Origin: SZUA-584 sp050943225
GTDB lineage: Bacteria; Bacillota; Clostridia; Christensenellales; SZUA-584
Direction of reading: 5' to 3'
Assembly: GCA_050943225.1 (NCBI GenBank)
Contig: JBMNOT010000086.1
Span: 1-8,243 of the forward strand
DNA length: 8,243 nucleotides
Part shown: positions 7,142 to 8,243 of the stretch, one piece after another
Numbering within the stretch: position 1 is the first letter of the stretch
How the letters are laid out: each line of letters opens with the position of its first letter
The notes under the pieces: generated by a model
Seen by the model: the letters and a program-made list of their open reading frames with translations, nothing else
Databases searched by the model: none
What the model was told of the DNA's origin: nothing
Position numbers and translations under genes: made by a program

Positions 7142-8243
7142 ATGGATTTTTTTGCGAAATTTACAGAAGGCGCGAAAAACGCGCTTAAGCACGCCGAGCG
7201 AAAGGCGCGCGAGCTGGGGCATAACTATGTGGGCACCGAGCACCTTCTGCTTGGCTTGATTGTGGAAAAGGAGGGGGCGGCAGCCAATCTGCTGTCGCTG
7301 TCCGGCGTATCCGAAGAAGCGGTGGCGCAGAACGTGCTGAACCTTATCGGCAAAGGCGACTATGTGTTCACCCAGTCGTTCGGATACACGCCGCGCTCCA
7401 AGAAGATTCTTGAGCTGGCTGTGGCGTTCTCCAAGCAGCTCGGACAGTCCTACGTGGGCACCGAGCATATACTGATGGCGCTGCTGCACGAGAAGGAAGG
7501 CGTGGCGTTCAAGATACTGACCGATCTCGGCGCGGACCTCAACGAGCTGGAGAACGGCATCCACAACGTGACGGGAGGCGGCGAGGGCCCTGCCTCCGAC
7601 CACCAGAGGCAGAAGAAGGAAACCAACACGCCCAAGCTGGATAAGTTCGGGCGCGACCTCACGCAGGCGGCCAGGGACGGGGAGCTGGACCCGGTTATCG
7701 GGCGCGCCAAGGAGATCGAGCGCATCACGCAGATACTCTCGCGGCGCACCAAGAACAACCCCGTGCTGATAGGCGAGCCGGGCGTGGGCAAATCCGCCAT
7801 TGCCGAAGGGCTGGCGCAGCGCATTGCGGACGGCAACGTGCCCGAGCTGCTGCGCGGCAAGCGCGTGATAGCGCTGGACCTCGCGGGCATGATCGCGGGG
7901 ACCAAGTACCGCGGCGAGTTTGAAGACCGTTTAAAGGAAGCGCTCAAGGAGCTGAAGGCGTCCGGCAAGGTGATACTGTTCATCGACGAAATCCACACCA
8001 TTGTGGGCGCGGGCGCGGCTGAAGGAGCGATGGATGCGGCCAGCATACTAAAGCCGGCGCTGGCTCGCGGCGAGATACAGGTGGTGGGCGCCACGACGTT
8101 CGACGAATACCGCAAGCATATTGAGAAGGACGCGGCGCTGGAGCGGCGTTTCCAGCCGGTGGTGGTGGGCGAACCCACCAAGGAGGAGGCTATCGCCATA
8201 CTGAAGGGGCTGCGCGACCGCTACGAGGCGCACCACAAAGTGC
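7142..8243 (+). CDS. clpC: ATP-dependent Clp unfoldase ClpC (partial, runs off the right edge)
   Basis: ClpC is the hexameric AAA+ unfoldase that delivers substrates to ClpP. The first 367 codons are present, out of about 810 in the family. ATG follows AAAGGAGAG (7128-7136) 18 nt after the mcsB stop. The N-domain has two Clp_N repeats, seen in YVGTEH at 29-34 and 104-109. E33 and E108 match the B. subtilis glutamates E32 and E106 that bind phospho-arginine. After a polar linker (about 145-170) comes the first AAA+ module: Walker A GEPGVGKS (211-218), pore loop KYRG with Y256, Walker B ILFIDE (278-283), and the arginine-finger region LERRF. The M-domain, second AAA+ module and ClpP-binding loop lie outside the window, so ClpC rather than ClpE or ClpB is judged from the N-domain and from the ctsR-mcsA-mcsB context. 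It is likely controlled by the operator at 5115-5131. Confidence 0.96.
   Translation, partial: MDFFAKFTEGAKNALKHAERKARELGHNYVGTEHLLLGLIVEKEGAAANLLSLSGVSEEAVAQNVLNLIGKGDYVFTQSFGYTPRSKKILELAVAFSKQLGQSYVGTEHILMALLHEKEGVAFKILTDLGADLNELENGIHNVTGGGEGPASDHQRQKKETNTPKLDKFGRDLTQAARDGELDPVIGRAKEIERITQILSRRTKNNPVLIGEPGVGKSAIAEGLAQRIADGNVPELLRGKRVIALDLAGMIAGTKYRGEFEDRLKEALKELKASGKVILFIDEIHTIVGAGAAEGAMDAASILKPALARGEIQVVGATTFDEYRKHIEKDAALERRFQPVVVGEPTKEEAIAILKGLRDRYEAHHKV

Noticed and set aside
7450..8199. Serine-rich open frame of 249 codons on the - strand opposite clpC
   Set aside because: Low-complexity composition typical of an antisense shadow; clpC motifs on the + strand are unambiguous.

Overview
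The window reads as chromosomal core DNA of a Gram-positive Bacillota bacterium, most likely a clostridial lineage with fairly high GC content for that group (estimated by eye). The evidence is the gene order ctsR-mcsA-mcsB-clpC with a canonical CtsR operator, a CwlD-type amidase (normally found in endospore formers), strong AGGAGG-like ribosome binding sites before almost every gene, and sigma-A-type promoters. All nine complete genes and one partial gene lie on the + strand. No mobile element, tRNA, rRNA, CRISPR array or phage gene was seen.

Positions 1-152 hold no recognisable gene. A TTGACG-18 bp-TATAAT promoter (153-182) drives cysS (cysteinyl-tRNA synthetase, TTG start at 216) from a short leader with no T-box. 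Close behind cysS come a small three-helix membrane protein of unknown function (1604-1969), a lone GcvH-like lipoyl carrier protein (GTG start at 2029), a four-helix DUF1461/TIGR01906 membrane protein related to the lipoprotein transacylase Lit (2503-3222), and tsaD (3224-4219), the t6A tRNA-modification enzyme, whose start lies 1 nt beyond the preceding stop. These read like one loosely packed transcription unit with mixed functions: two genes act in translation, two encode membrane proteins and one is a lipoyl carrier. A CwlD-type N-acetylmuramoyl-L-alanine amidase (4290-5030) follows after about 70 nt.

From 5078 onward the window is a stress-response operon. A TTGCTT-16 bp-TATAAT promoter is followed by tandem CtsR heptads (5115-5131) that abut the ribosome binding site of ctsR. 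Then come ctsR, mcsA, mcsB and clpC, with junctions of 0, 1 and 18 nt. Together they encode the repressor, the zinc-binding activator of the arginine kinase, the protein-arginine kinase that marks proteins for degradation, and the AAA+ unfoldase that recognises phospho-arginine and feeds ClpP. The residues known to matter for this pathway (McsB catalytic residues and RDxxRA pocket; ClpC N-domain glutamates) are present, so the system looks intact. clpC runs off the right edge after 367 codons.

I found no convincing previously undescribed system. The most interesting points are the Lit-like protein, the isolated GcvH and the unknown three-helix protein, all in the cysS-tsaD stretch.
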